In this document: piece by piece, positions 1-10,842 of the stretch
Position numbering within the stretch: position 1 is the first letter of the stretch
How the letters are laid out: each line of letters starts with the position of its first letter
NCBI RefSeq assembly: GCF_945859705.1
Contig: NC_079136.1
Location: 126,515,027-126,579,026 of the forward strand
Direction: 5' to 3'
Length of the DNA stretch: 64,000 bases
Origin: Episyrphus balteatus
Lineage: Eukaryota > Arthropoda > Insecta > Diptera > Syrphidae
Made by a program: the position numbers and the translations under genes
The notes under the pieces: model-generated
What the model saw: only the letters and a program-made list of their open reading frames with translations
The model's database searches: none
Told to the model about the DNA's origin: nothing

Positions 1-2004
1 ATGCAAATCATAAAAAAATATAAAAAGGCTTTTGTGTATTTTTTTTTTCCTATTTTATTTTCTTAAGACAATAAAATCCCTATTTTCCATTGATAAATTA
101 GCAAATTTTCCCCTAAGATTATTGCAAGCTTACTTTGTTTCTACTCTATCCTCTTGAGAAAGATAAAATGATGAAGCCATGTTGAAGGAATGGTTTGATC
201 CTTAAATGATTGCCAGTTAAATTTTCTCCTTCAACAGCAATTAAAAAAAAAAAAGTTATTTTTTTGTTTTCTTCCTCTTACTTTGACTTTAAGGATTTTT
301 AAATCCCCATTAAAAAGAATCAACAAACAAACAAAAAAAAACAAAAAAAACACTCAAGGTATCAATTTCACAAAGCGTATAATAAATTCCCAACCAGGCT
401 ATATGAATCTTCATCTTCTTCTTTTTTTCTTTTTCAAAAAAAAACCCATTAAAAGCCCAAAGAGCGTTTCATTACTTATCGAAATTAATTGGCCAATAAA
501 GGATCCAACAAGCAACAAGTTTTTCTTTGGCGCTGAATACATTTAGTATGTATTCAGCGGTTATTCAGCGCATGTGATAAGAATTTCATTAGGATTAAAA
601 AGAAGAGGCAACTGTTTCAGTTTTACAAAAAACCATCTCTTTATACGTGTTTGGAATTTATAAAGGCTCCTTTTATATGTATAAAGAACAACAAAAAGTT
701 TAATTCTAATATGTATGCTAAGAGAGATTAAGAATTTTCATGTCCTGTTTTTTAGAGAGTCAAGGAAGAAGGGAAAAGAATGGGTATAAAAGTCAAACAC
801 AGAGTCTACACTCGACAGGATTTATTTTGCTTTTTTTTTTTCTTGTTTGTTTATTTTAGTTATCGAAATTTAATCTTGCCATGAAATTTTGACATAAAAT
901 AAGGGTGTTTATAGCCAGGACCAAAAAGGTTAGGGTGTCTGTATATACCTAAAGGGATGTCAATCATGTATGGTAAATAGTGTTTAATCAATTTTGATGA
1001 GATGATGATGATTAAGCTGAATAACATCAAACACATAAAACCAAGCCTACACTTTGATCCCAACTACAAAATCACCTCAATTCAAATGGAAATTGTGTAA
1101 TGAACTACTCAAAGCTAATGCTGAATAGAGTACCCCTCGGAGGCAAAAATTCAAAAATCAAATAGAAATTGAATTATACTTCCGAAACAGCAATTAAGGA
1201 TAATTTCTAATTATTAATTAATTTTCACCAAATATAAACACAAGTCCTTTTTTTGTTATTCATAAGTCACCCTCTGTCGCCGTTTTCAAGAAGTTTGAGA
1301 AATTCTTAGTTACTTATCGACCTGGCATAATTAAAGGACAATAATAACAACAACAAAAATTATGTCATCAAAAAGTCTCGGAGGTTTGTCGTTGAAATGT
1401 TTTTTTTTTTTTTTTTTTTTTTGAGAAACTCAATGCCACAGCTTGTACTGATTGATAACAAATTTTGTTTGGTTTTTTTTAATTTTGTTTCTTGAGTGTG
1501 AAAGGCTTCATTAAGTTGGGTGCTGTTATTTTCTTAAGGCAAAAACAATAATTGTCGTTAATTAAATATGCCATGGCTTCTTTTTTTTTTTTTTGAGTTG
1601 AGTAAGGTACTTTTACTTTAGCATAGTAATTTTCCAGTAATTATAAATGAATTCTTTAAAAATTTATAAACATTGAATGAATTTTCAAAGATTTATGGAG
1701 TTTTTACGAGTGTGGGAGTAGTGGCGGGGGAAGTGTTTGAGAATAAAATTGTTTAACTTTCTTGGAAAAGGAAAAGTTTTATAATATGGTAATGGCTTAA
1801 ATTGTTGATTTTTTTTTTTTTAAGCTGACATTTAAGGGATCAACTTTTAACACTTTGGGAATATATTTTTGATATAAGGGAGGAGCTGAATACTGACTAA
1901 TCAAATTTTGGAACGATTGGAGCATTGATTTTATTACCTACTTAGAATGTATTTTGTAATCAAAAAGACGAGTTTTGAAAAAAAAAGATATTTTTTTTTT
2001 TAAA
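1..2004. other. A/T-rich non-coding DNA
   Basis: Apart from the hairpin at 531-559 I see only homopolymer tracts (for example a T run at 1400-1422) and no coding signal. Short ORFs here are low-complexity. Confidence 0.6.
531..559. repeat. Perfect 12-bp hairpin
   Basis: CGCTGAATACAT (531-542), a 5-base loop, then the exact inverse ATGTATTCAGCG (548-559). The arm ends recur once more as TTATTCAGCGC just downstream. Function unknown. Confidence 0.7.
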
Positions 2005-3328
2005 TGGCGCCCAATGAAAAACCATGCGTTCTATATTTAATCTTCCAACAAGACAATCGCCTAGATTTTGCTTAAATTTAGCTTTTGTGGTAGGCACGTC
2101 GACTGTAATCGAGACATATCTCATGTAAAGATTTAAAACTGAACTACAAAATGGCGCCCAATTAGGGACCACATACACTTAATTAAATCTTCCATCGATA
2201 CAATCTTTTTCTTCCTTGGTTCATTTTGAATTCAGCGTTAACTCCATCGTCTATGTCTACTGCACATCTTATGAAGAAGAATAAGAAAGAAAAAAAATAT
2301 TATAAAATGGCGCCCAACCAAAGGCCATGTATGTATTTATGTTTTGTTGTGCAATAGTGTAGTCCAAAAAATATTTGTTTCGATTTTCGGTCGCTAAATT
2401 TATCGATCTACGTTACGAAATTTCAATTTCCTACCTTAAGTGCAAGAGGGTGCTAGTAACAATTAAAATTTTAAGGCTAAGTAGGTAACTGGATTTAAAA
2501 AAAAAAATTTTTTAAAGCAAATATTATATTTAAGTTTTAATTGTCTTTATAAAACATATAAAATATTTTTTTTTTCGAAAAAAAAGTGTGCAATAATTAA
2601 AAATAATAAATAATAAGCAAAATGTGCAAATAAAAAGTCTGTGATGAAATTTACTTGAAAGTGGCCCCAGAAATTATTTTTACGATATTTTTTCAGAATA
2701 AGTACAACAACCATAACTTTTAAGCCGATTTTAACCTTAAAAAAAATTTTGTTTCTTTTACTTTTTCCAAAAAAAAATACAGTTTTTCAATATCGATCAG
2801 AACCCCCTTCTATATAAAATAGGAGGCTGAAAATTCAACAGTATGATACCAATAGTATGTGGAAGTAAACAAGGGAGTGGCCCAACGTTTATTTTAAAAT
2901 TTTATTTTTACCACACAAGCGTAGACCACTCTATTGTACAAGATTTAGAAATCACGCATCCGATTCAAAATTTATCACAATGAAAAATACAACAACAAAA
3001 AAAAAGTTTATGTTTATGAAATTGGCGCCCAATCAAGGACTATAAAGTTTTTATCATATCTTACAAAAACAGCCAATGTTTCTAAAAGCAAGCGTCTATT
3101 AAACCCTAGAGTACAAAAAAACTGTATCCAGTGGAGGTAAATAACATAAAGTTAAGAAAAAAACTGGCGCCCAATCAGAAACCAAACACGTTCAATTACA
3201 TTTTTTCAAAAATACTATCGCAAAGTTTTATGATTTATTGTCCTTGTTGTCATAAGTATTCTTTATTAGAGTTATATCTTAAAAAGATGTAAAATAAACA
3301 ATAAAATATAACAAAATGGCGCCCAACG
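2005..3328 (+). repeat. TGGCGCCCAAC-box array, block A
   Basis: Copies of TGGCGCCCAA(C/T) start at 2005, 2152, 2308, 3023, 3165 and 3317. A two-base-deleted copy TGGCCCAACG lies at 2878 and a weak one near 2657. Local spacing is 142-156 bp. Each box is usually preceded by an A run. DNA between boxes is A/T rich and poorly alike. Same orientation throughout. Confidence 0.85.
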
Positions 3329-4365
3329 CTCATTGAATTTGAATGAGTTTTGCTAATTTTATTATTTGTCATTGTAATAAATATTTGAATTTAGATAATT
3401 CTCAGAGCTTTGCATTATCAAGAACGTGCTCAATTTTGTATAAACTTATTAAAAATTCTCTATGTATAATATTTTCATTAACATCAGAAGTCTACCATGT
3501 TCACATAAATTACCTTCAATTACTCATCCCATAACTCTTTCAAATTCTCCAAAAACCTTGTTTCTCTAATTATTCAAAATTTTTCAAAAATAATTATGCT
3601 CTAAGCAATAATTAATTTCAATCCTTGTTTAAGATTTATATAACTTTCTCTATTTCTCGTTCATCAATAAAATCGAATTTTGCTAACATAATTGCGCTTT
3701 AATTCAAATATCCTCTCCCGTATATATCCACACAAATAATTTCTCAATTATCGATAAATCAAAATCAAAATTTCTATCTCCAGCCAAGAGGAAGCTAAAG
3801 CTATTCCTATGCCACAAGTATAACATCTCTTAAGAAAATAGATAGGTACACAACATTTATAAAGGATGTCAATTGATTATAAACTCATCCTGACATCCTT
3901 CCAAACATTCACAACACACACACACATACATACACGCATTTCCTCGTTTTTGTTTATTTCTATGAATAAGTAGTAGGTAGGTACTAAGTTATTCGGAAAT
4001 TTAACCAACAACCCTTAAGGCAATGAGTAAAGTGGGGGTAGGTACACTTAAACTGAATTTTCAAGATAAAACCAATGCGAGAGTTATTCTATATATCCTG
4101 AGGTGATAATGTTGTGTGTGTGTGTTGCAGAAATAGAATAATACACAACAACTGGAAGCAATCAAACAGAGAAGTGTTTTTTTTTTTTTTTTGTATTTAT
4201 TTCAGATTAACTTTTTTTTTATTGGTTAAATTTTTTAAGCAAAGAGATTAAACTTTTATTCAAAAGTCGAAGATAAGGGTTACAACAACAAATGGGTTAA
4301 CCAGTGAAGTGGTGTGAAGCAGAAAAAAAGACACTTGAGCGGATTTTTTTTTTTTAAGTACCTTA
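3329..4365. other. Non-coding stretch with dinucleotide repeats
   Basis: Contains an (AC)n/(CA)n patch around 3910-3935 and a (TG)n patch around 4113-4124. No gene or element recognised. Confidence 0.55.
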
Positions 4366-4380
4366 ATAATATTGTTTTTT

Positions 4381-4530
4381 TCGACTAGAGGGCGCTATTT
4401 TCAAGGTATAGCAATTTCTTATCACTTATAACCAGCGAACAATCTAAATGTTTTCAACAATTCTTCATTTGTCAAACTATGTTAACTAGTTTAGAAGTTA
4501 TGATGTAACAAATTAGTCTTCATAAAACAA
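4381..4530 (+). repeat. Dispersed repeat with AGGGCGCTAT and GTTTAGAAGTTATGAT, copy 1
   Basis: Resembles 23426-23560 in the same orientation. Both begin with an (A/G)GGGGCGCTAT-like block, contain an AACCAGC block and TTTTCAACAAT or TTTTAACAATA, and end in AGTTTAGAAGTTATGAT. Intervening bases are diverged. Family unknown; no terminal repeats or duplications seen. Confidence 0.55.
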
Positions 4531-4789
4531 AAGACCCTACATTTTGGCCTTGCCGTATTCATCAATTACTTTCACATGTAAAACAGAACAAAACGAAATT
4601 TGTGAAAAATTTCTAAAAGCTTGACCAGATTATATCTGGAAAAAATCCTCTTTGTATTTATTTCTTATTAAATTTACTCAAAATTTTAGGACTTGATGAT
4701 TTTCGATTGATTTAAATTCAATATGTTCTAAAAAATTATAGTTCTAAATTATAGTTGTTGGAAAAATTCGACTAAACCAAAAAATTATT

Positions 4790-5330
4790 TTGGGGAGTTT
4801 TTGAAAACTAGAAATTTAGAATTTTAAGAAATTTTGGGAACATAGAATTTTGAATTTAAAAACAAACTGTTTTTTTACTGACAGAATTTTGGTACATACG
4901 GTATTTAATAAGTGAACAAAATTTTTCGGGATACAAATACACGGATTCAATTAAAAAAATTCTTCATTGTGAATGAATTTAGAACAAACATTTTTGAACT
5001 GACAGAATTTCGAACACATTAATTTCTTAATGATGTAATTTTGACATCAGAAATATAAAAATAATATTTGCTAAAATAAAAATTTTGGATTGACATAAAA
5101 TTATATCAAAATTTTGAGCAAACAAGCATTTTATAACTCAGTTTTGAACTGACAGAATTTTTGAACTAATTCTTTCGAATTCATAAAAACACATTCGGAG
5201 TGAATTTGTGAGATACAGAATTTTGAGATCTGAATATTTTTCGATCAACTAAATTTTGAATTAACAAAATTATTAAAATTTGGAACACGGTTATTATTTG
5301 AATTGATAGAATTTCAAGAATTCGAAATTT
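4790..5330. repeat. Local array of the word TTGAACTGACAGAATTT
   Basis: The word (with small changes) occurs near 4877, 4994, 5142 and 5299. The DNA between is full of GAATTTT/AAATTTTGA fragments. Spacing is about 117-157 bp. It looks like a decayed tandem repeat with a better-kept core. Confidence 0.6.
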
Positions 5331-5559
5331 TTGAGAAACTAAATTTTTATAGAATGTTCGTTTAAAAAAGTTGAGAATATACATTTTTCTTAACATGAAA
5401 TTTGATGTCACAAAACTTTGTATTTCTGAATTAAGAACTCTCTAAACAAATTATTTTGAATTTTGGAATACAAAGTCTTAAGATTTACTAATTTAAAAAT
5501 AATTGATTGAATAATACAAGTTTCAAAATTCAAAATTTACCTGAAACTAGATAACTCGA

Positions 5560-8265
5560 AATTGTATATAACAACATTTTTGATCAAGAGATTTCCACCA
5601 AATTTGCACCTTGAATTTATATAATTTTTTTTTTTCAATAGAAGAATAAAAGGAAAAAAGCAAATCCACTCCTGAACCAAAAAAATTGTTTACAAAAATA
5701 GAAAATTTGTCAAATTTTATGATGGGAACCAATTTGTCTGAACTCAAAAAGTCATTCGCAAACAAAATATTTTCTTTTGCCTCAGGTTGATAATAAAAAA
5801 AAAAAAAAAAAAAACAACAACTGTCTAGAGACAAAAGTATTTCCATAATCCGCCCCTGGGGGATACTACTTGTTCGGTTGATGGGTTTATGTTGCTTCCG
5901 AGATTCTTTTTTTTTTTTTTTTTTTTTCTGTTATTCTCTCGTCTTACAGAAGTAGGTAAAGAATTTATTTTATTTTATTTTATTTTTTTTTTGGTCTTCT
6001 ATAAAATCGAATTTATCACGACTACGTGACTTTTTGATCAAAACTTTACACAAACCAGTGAAATTGTGGGTGGATTTAGTGGTATGGAGGTGGTGTTTGC
6101 AGAAAAAAAAAAAAAAAAAAAAAACTAGAAAAAGGAGGCAAATTGTTGTGCTAGTTTCGTTTGCATTAGCAGTGTGTAGTGTAGGGTAATGCAGCATCAG
6201 TGAGGATATATTGCCATCGTCGTCATAGCTATCGCCACGCTGCCGCTACGCCACCAAGGAGCAATAGCGGAAGTTATATCCTTGTCACTTCATCTATGAA
6301 ACTACTTTATGTGCAATTTTTTTTTTTTTTTTGTACACACAAGCGTACTGCATGCTGCTTCTACTGCAATTGCAATGGAATGAGGTAGTTCAATCGTTCG
6401 GAATGTGAAGCTTTATTCGTATACATTCCTCCCATTGATATAGTCGTCGTCAAAGTTGTCGTCGTCTTCATGGTGACACAAAAGTTTTCTCATTTTTTTT
6501 TTTTTTTTTTTTTTTGCAGAATGCATTTCACTCTGCCTACATTCTTTTTAAGTTAAATTCATTAAAAAGATATCAAGATATTCCAATAAATGTATATTTC
6601 TATTTTTTTTTTTTTTATTTCTTTCATTCTTATACCATTATCTGGGTTTTCATATACTACACACGACTACACGGCACGTAGCGTGAATATCTTCATTCGG
6701 GGTTATTTCCGTTTCCTGGTTTTAATTTGAACCCCATCAACAGCATCAATTCCTGTACTCATTCCACTCTCTTTTTTTTCTTTTCTGCTCTCATAGAAAG
6801 TGTGCGCTAGCTTGTAAATTATTCACATACTTTTGCGGATATTGAGTGGAGTTTATTTTCACTCGTCGTCATCGTCCTAGATATGGGAGTTCATAAAAAA
6901 AATTTTTTTTCTTGATGTGGATACAAAAAAAAAAAAACAGAAAGTTTAAAAATTTGTTTGAAAGATTCAGATAAATCCTCTTGTTGATGATACTTTTTGT
7001 TCATTTTGTTTCTTTTTTTTTCTTGAATGGTCAATGCTTAACTTTTTAGAGAAATAAAAAAAAAATTTTTTTTTTGAAAACATGTGAAATTGTGAGAGGC
7101 GATGATAATGGTTATTTATTCGGGTGACCATCAGGCTATTTGTTGGAAATAGGCAAAAAATATACACTTAATAGTTTTTTTTCTTTTGAACTTCTTATTA
7201 AAAAGTAAAAAATTTTTTCAGCGAAATACACTCTTTTAGTGATATCAGCTCAGAGATGGTACCAAAACAGGTACCTTTCTTAAAAAAAAAAAAATGTAAA
7301 CATCTTTTTTTTTTTATTTTTTATTTTAGTATTTTTTTTTTTTGTTTTCTTAACTTTTCTTTTTTTTATTTCTCTTGAAATGTCTTCCATTTCAGAAAAG
7401 TATTTTCTCCTTAATAAGTTCCAATGGACCTCTTTTTGGACATCAAACTTTATCAGTTATAAATACATAGAAACGTAAAAAAAAATATTTATGTCTTTAA
7501 GGTATGGTCACCGTAAGAGGAACTACTGCCCTATGGAAAATGTAAGTTCAAAAAAATTCTATGTAAATTGCATCCATGTCGAGACGTCACAAACATTTTT
7601 CTTTTTTTTTTTTTATTTCCATTGGTTTTAGTAAATTTTTTTTTTAGAAGACAGAAAATAAAATCCTGGAAAAGTTTAAGTTTTTTTTTTTATTTCCAAA
7701 TAATAAAAAAGAAAAACAACATTTGTTGAGTTAGACTTTGTATACGGGATTTAGATACTAAAAAATAGTTTCATGTACTTTTTGAAGTGGATATAACTTT
7801 CGTTTAGAGTTTATATATTTTTGATGACATTTTTGTTGTAGGTTATTTTTTTTTTTTTTTGTTGAAGAAGTATCAAAAAGACAAATATATACATAGAAAT
7901 GAATTGTAGGTTTTTCTTATACATATTTGTTTATGTGTTTGTTGTTTTTTTTTTTTTATTTAAGTTTTATGACAGCTACATACACAATTCGTATCAAGAG
8001 AGTATCGAGACGAGATAGAAAAATAAGTTGTTGATAAAGTGCTTTCAGCACTTTGAAAAGAATAATTTTTTTATTGTGAAAGAACATAAAGATGAAACAT
8101 ATTGAAGGATTTTTTTTTTTTTTTTGAGAAATGTGTGTGTATAAGTTAGTGGTCAATAATTCCGAAATAAAAGAAGACTTTCGCTTGAATTTTAAACGTT
8201 CAATGATTTTGAAGTTTAAATTAGAGAACAAAATAATAATTTTTCGTTTACAGAATATATTTAAG
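5560..8265. other. A/T-rich intronic DNA, no gene seen
   Basis: Contains long A or T runs (for example around 5796-5815, 6100-6124, 6494-6516) and scattered CGTCGTC patches. Short ORFs are homopolymer artefacts. Confidence 0.55.
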
Positions 8266-8277
8266 TGGAGCCCAACG
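8266..8277 (+). repeat. Isolated variant box TGGAGCCCAACG
   Basis: One-base variant of the TGGCGCCCAACG box about 90 bp before the TTAGG array. Same orientation as the neighbouring blocks. Confidence 0.6.
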
Positions 8278-8366
8278 CAGAAACATTTGAGCTTGACTTG
8301 ACTGAAATTCCTAAAATGATTAAATTACAAGATTAATCCAGAAACAAAGAAGAACACAATTTTTTT

Positions 8367-9549
8367 TTAGGTTAGGTTAGGTTAGGTTAGGTTAGGTTAG
8401 GTTAGGTTAGGTTAGGTTAGGTTAGGTTAGGTTAGGTTAGGTTAGGTTAGGTTAGGTTAGGTTAGGTTAGGTTAGGTTAGGTTAGGTTAGGTTAGGTTAG
8501 GTTAGGTTAGGTTAGGTTAGGTTAGGTTAGGTTAGGTTAGGTTAGGTTAGGTTAGGTTAGGTTAGGTTAGGTTAGGTTAGGTTAGGTTAGGTTAGGTTAG
8601 GTTAGGTTAGGTTAGGTTAGGTTAGGTTAGGTTAGGTTAGGTTAGGTTAGGTTAGGTTAGGTTAGGTTAGGTTAGGTTAGGTTAGGTTAGGTTAGGTTAG
8701 GTTAGGTTAGGTTAGGTTAGGTTAGGTTAGGTTAGGTTAGGTTAGGTTAGGTTAGGTTAGGTTAGGTTAGGTTAGGTTAGGTTAGGTTAGGTTAGGTTAG
8801 GTTAGGTTAGGTTAGGTTAGGTTAGGTTAGGTTAGGTTAGGTTAGGTTAGGTTAGGTTAGGTTAGGTTAGGTTAGGTTAGGTTAGGTTAGGTTAGGTTAG
8901 GTTAGGTTAGGTTAGGTTAGGTTAGGTTAGGTTAGGTTAGGTTAGGTTAGGTTAGGTTAGGTTAGGTTAGGTTAGGTTAGGTTAGGTTAGGTTAGGTTAG
9001 GTTAGGTTAGGTTAGGTTAGGTTAGGTTAGGTTAGGTTAGGTTAGGTTAGGTTAGGTTAGGTTAGGTTAGGTTAGGTTAGGTTAGGTTAGGTTAGGTTAG
9101 GTTAGGTTAGGTTAGGTTAGGTTAGGTTAGGTTAGGTTAGGTTAGGTTAGGTTAGGTTAGGTTAGGTTAGGTTAGGTTAGGTTAGGTTAGGTTAGGTTAG
9201 GTTAGGTTAGGTTAGGTTAGGTTAGGTTAGGTTAGGTTAGGTTAGGTTAGGTTAGGTTAGGTTAGGTTAGGTTAGGTTAGGTTAGGTTAGGTTAGGTTAG
9301 GTTAGGTTAGGTTAGGTTAGGTTAGGTTAGGTTAGGTTAGGTTAGGTTAGGTTAGGTTAGGTTAGGTTAGGTTAGGTTAGGTTAGGTTAGGTTAGGTTAG
9401 GTTAGGTTAGGTTAGGTTAGGTTAGGTTAGGTTAGGTTAGGTTAGGTTAGGTTAGGTTAGGTTAGGTTAGGTTAGGTTAGGTTAGGTTAGGTTAGGTTAG
9501 GTTAGGTTAGGTAAGGTTAGGTTAGGTTAGGTTAGGTTAGGTTAGGTTA
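8367..9549 (+). repeat. (TTAGG)n array, about 236 units
   Basis: An uninterrupted run of the pentamer TTAGG on the plus strand, 1183 bp, with a single substitution seen (GTAAGG at 9511-9516). TTAGG is the ancestral insect telomere repeat; true flies have lost TTAGG telomeres, but interstitial runs occur in many insects. Here it is internal, with unrelated DNA on both sides, and lies about 450 bp inside the Shaw-type intron. The lack of decay implies recent expansion or ongoing homogenisation. Confidence 0.97.
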
Positions 9550-9998
9550 AATTTCACCATGATAACTTAAAATGTTAATCAATCCAAATCATTTGAGTGT
9601 TTTTAAATCGCTCTCTTTATGACCGACATAACTTTAAAGTAACATTTAATTTTATTTATTTGAAAGTTCCTTCTTTCCTTCCTATCTTTTTTTTTTTTAA
9701 TTTTTATAATGAGAAGTAGTTTTTCCTTTCTTTCTCATTAAAAGCATTTTAATGCCTTTTTTAAGTGCAGAATACAAAAAATACCATCAAGAATCCACAT
9801 TTATTCGAAGGGCAAAAATATCATAAATGTATTAATATTGAACATTTCAATCCATTAAAAATAAAGGCACTCCTCATACAGAAGAACCTTTTTTTTGCAT
9901 TATCTTCACTTATAACACCATTCAGGTCAATTTTTTTGCCTTAATAAGATTAAATAAAAAAATAAAATGTAAATATTCTCACACACATATAAACTTAC
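9550..9998. other. Intronic DNA between TTAGG array and splice donor
   Basis: Non-repetitive A/T-rich sequence of about 450 bp. Nothing recognised beyond the donor itself. Confidence 0.5.
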
Positions 9999-10042
9999 CT
10001 TATTCCACCAACATTAAGGATAATCCGATTCTCGCCATCCAT
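9999..10042 (-). CDS. First coding exon of a Shaw/Kv3-family voltage-gated potassium channel
   Basis: Read on the minus strand, an ATG at 10042-10040 opens 14 codons plus two bases, giving MDGENRIILNVGGIR, then a consensus donor AG|GTAAGTT (GT at 9998-9997). ENR-(I/V)-(I/V)-L-N-V-G-G-I-R is the hallmark first beta-strand of the T1 tetramerisation domain of Shaw-type (Kv3) delayed-rectifier channels of insects. T1 sets subfamily-specific tetramer assembly at the cytoplasmic face of the plasma membrane. An in-frame TGA lies seven codons upstream of the ATG, so this Met is the likely start; the codons just before it (I-I-N) resemble the start of Drosophila Shaw. The exon ends in phase 2. No following T1 exon is recognisable down to position 1, so the intron is longer than 9.99 kb. 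Shaw and Shawl cannot be separated on 15 residues. The exon was recognised by eye; the match is from memory of the family. Confidence 0.8.
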
Positions 10043-10842
10043 GTTGATGATGTCCGCATATCAGTTGTTACCCAACAACTCACAGCTTTTAGCTTCAGCA
10101 AACTGCTTGCTCATCAAATTCCATAGCACAAAATTTACCCTGATGGATACGCACACACAATCTTATAATACAGCACACGAAATAATAATATTCCGGGTCG
10201 TCGTCACAATCATTTACATTATCATCACCACATCACAATGTGTGCGTTCATGTGCATTATTTGATACACTTCACAAAACTGTAATTGTAAATCTACCAAA
10301 AACAGTTACTTGTCAAATAAATATACATAGGTTATGTTGAGGTGTGTGTATGTTTGAGGCAACCCATCAGCTTCCTTATCATATGCCACAACTCATTCAC
10401 TCTCTTCTTGATTTAACCTGCTCACCTCCTTACAATTATAAATAACAACATCATTCTTGTCAAAATGACCATCTAAAATATGGATTTCATTTAATCCCTA
10501 CCTCTTTCTTTATTTATTTAATAAATAAGATACCGCCCTTCGAGTCAGAGATCATCTTTATTCAGCTCGTGGTGTTTATTTGTTGACAGATTTGTGGTTG
10601 ACCAAGTTTGTGTGTGTGCGTAAGTGTTTGTCAAAATGATTAATGTGTGTTTGCATTCAATAAATTGAATCAACTAGAAAATGTAGAAAACCCACTTTCA
10701 TTCTGATAAACAACAAAAAAAACACAATAAATAGTAATGGCTTTTCAAAGTTAAGGCAGTTATAATTCTCACTTAACATCTGCACTTGATGTGAGCTGAC
10801 GATGATGAAGGTAGAAGGATTATTGTACGAAAATAACTTAAA
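10043..10842. other. Upstream of the Shaw-type start codon; probable 5' untranslated or flanking DNA
   Basis: The minus strand just upstream of the ATG has an in-frame TGA and no long ORF, consistent with 5'UTR. I could not place a promoter or an upstream splice acceptor with confidence. CA/TG-rich stretches occur around 10150-10250. Confidence 0.45.

Larger units (their letters stand above)
1..9998 (-). other. Start of the long intron downstream of the Shaw-type first coding exon
   Basis: The donor GTAAGTT on the minus strand (9998-9992) opens an intron that runs beyond position 1. I see no T1, S1-S6 or pore-like peptide in this interval on either strand. It holds a (TTAGG)n array, copies of the TGGCGCCCAACG box and abundant A/T tracts. 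Very long introns after a short first coding exon are usual in insect ion-channel genes (family knowledge). The intron call depends entirely on the exon call. Confidence 0.6.

Noticed and set aside
8367..9549. Chromosome end (telomere)
   Set aside because: Unique DNA, including a gene exon, continues on both sides; interstitial array.
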